Shown here piece by piece: positions 5,024-5,478 of a stretch of DNA of 5,478 bases. Source of the DNA: Clostridia bacterium. GTDB taxonomy: Bacteria > Bacillota > Clostridia > Oscillospirales > Butyricicoccaceae. The DNA lies in NCBI GenBank assembly GCA_017552495.1, contig JAFZPW010000073.1, positions 1 to 5,478 of the forward strand, given 5' to 3'. The notes under the pieces were generated by a model. That model was given only the letters and a program-made list of their open reading frames with translations. It was not told the origin of the DNA and searched no databases. Position numbers and translations under genes: made by a program. The stretch's first letter is position 1, and each line of letters starts with the position of its first letter.

Positions 5024-5478
5024 CCCGTAAGCGATTCAGCGCCCGTTTTTCCAGGCGGCTGATCTGTCCCTGGGTGACGCCCATCACCCGGGATACCTGC
5101 CGCTGGGTCAGATCGCGGCCATACCGCAGGGCGATCACCTGCCGCAGCGGCGGCTCCAGCGTCCGCACCGCCTCGGCCAGATCGAGCTGTTCCGCAGGAT
5201 CGTCCACGGAAGCGGCGGGCAGACAGTCCAGCAGGCTTCCCCCGCCGTCTTCTGTCAGCGCCGCCTCCAGCGAAAGCGGTCGCACAGACGCCTGCAACGC
5301 CTCGGTGACCTCCTCCGCCGTCAGTCCGGTGGCCCTGCAGAGTGCGCTAAGCCGGGGGCTTTCCCCCGACGCCCGCTCCAGCTCCTCCGCCGCCCGCCGC
5401 ACCAAAATCGCTTTGCTTTGCAAGGCGCGGGGCGTTTTTACCGGGCCGCCAAGCCGCAGATGATCCCGGATCTCTCCC
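5010..5478 (-). CDS. SigF/SigG-type sporulation sigma factor, C-terminal part, 5' end cut by window edge
   Basis: Sigma-70-family subunit that directs RNA polymerase to a special promoter set; the closest group by eye is the forespore pair SigF/SigG, with SigB-type factors as relatives. About 155 residues are visible and the frame stays open to the window edge. A TTG at 5421-5423 is internal, since GEIRDHLRLGGPVKTPRA is encoded before it and matches the GEI-(R/Q)-R-(F/Y)-(L/I)-R-D...VKVSRSL stretch at the region 2/3 boundary in SigF and SigG. Region 3 follows (VRRAAEELERASGESP...TGLTAEEV), then region 4 with LEPPLRQVIALRYGRDLTQRQVSRVMG and the recognition helix TQGQISRLEKRAL. The gene is convergent with potABCD and shares its terminator. 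The stretch looks more GC-rich than the pot genes. SigF versus SigG is not settled: spoIIAB upstream would point to SigF, sigE to SigG. Confidence 0.85.
   Translation of the reverse strand, partial: GEIRDHLRLGGPVKTPRALQSKAILVRRAAEELERASGESPRLSALCRATGLTAEEVTEALQASVRPLSLEAALTEDGGGSLLDCLPAASVDDPAEQLDLAEAVRTLEPPLRQVIALRYGRDLTQRQVSRVMGVTQGQISRLEKRALNRLREKLT

Noticed and set aside
5074..5463. A 129-codon plus-strand frame opposite the sigma factor.
   Set aside because: Ser/Arg/Ala-rich shadow of a conserved sigma region 3-4 coding sequence.

Overview
The window looks like a chromosomal segment of a moderately GC-rich, probably spore-forming Firmicute of the Clostridia (an Oscillospiraceae-like organism would fit). 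The grounds are strong AGGAGG-type ribosome binding sites, use of TTG as a start codon, a lipoprotein-type substrate-binding protein instead of a periplasmic one, and a sporulation-type sigma factor gene at the right edge. This assignment is an inference; no rRNA or other marker gene is present.

Layout. The left edge (to 856) holds most of an RluA-family pseudouridine synthase whose start lies outside the window. The 166-base gap that follows (857-1022) is AT-rich and holds a Rho-independent terminator with a duplicated left arm, a 10-bp inverted repeat, a strong sigma-A-type promoter (TTGACA / TGC-TATATT) and the ribosome binding site of the next gene. Positions 1023-4973 are a complete, tightly packed polyamine ABC transporter operon in the order potA-potB-potC-potD: ATPase, two permeases and a lipoprotein receptor. 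Its junctions are a 4-base overlap, a 1-base gap and a 3-base gap. A 13-bp hairpin at 4986-5015, flanked by an A-run and a T-run, ends the operon. The same hairpin also appears to serve the convergent minus-strand gene at 5010-5478, which is the C-terminal part of a SigF/SigG-type sporulation sigma factor and has its stop codon inside the stem.

How the genes work together. PotD, anchored outside the membrane, is expected to capture spermidine or putrescine and deliver it to the PotB-PotC channel, which is driven by a PotA dimer. The single strong promoter, the tight spacing and the terminator after potD suggest one transcript. No regulator gene lies next to the operon inside the window, so the inverted repeat touching the -35 box is the only visible candidate for a control site. 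The pseudouridine synthase and the sigma factor look like independent neighbours.

I do not see a previously undescribed system here. The points worth a second look are small: the control region before potA, the shared convergent terminator, and changes in the predicted polyamine pocket of PotD.
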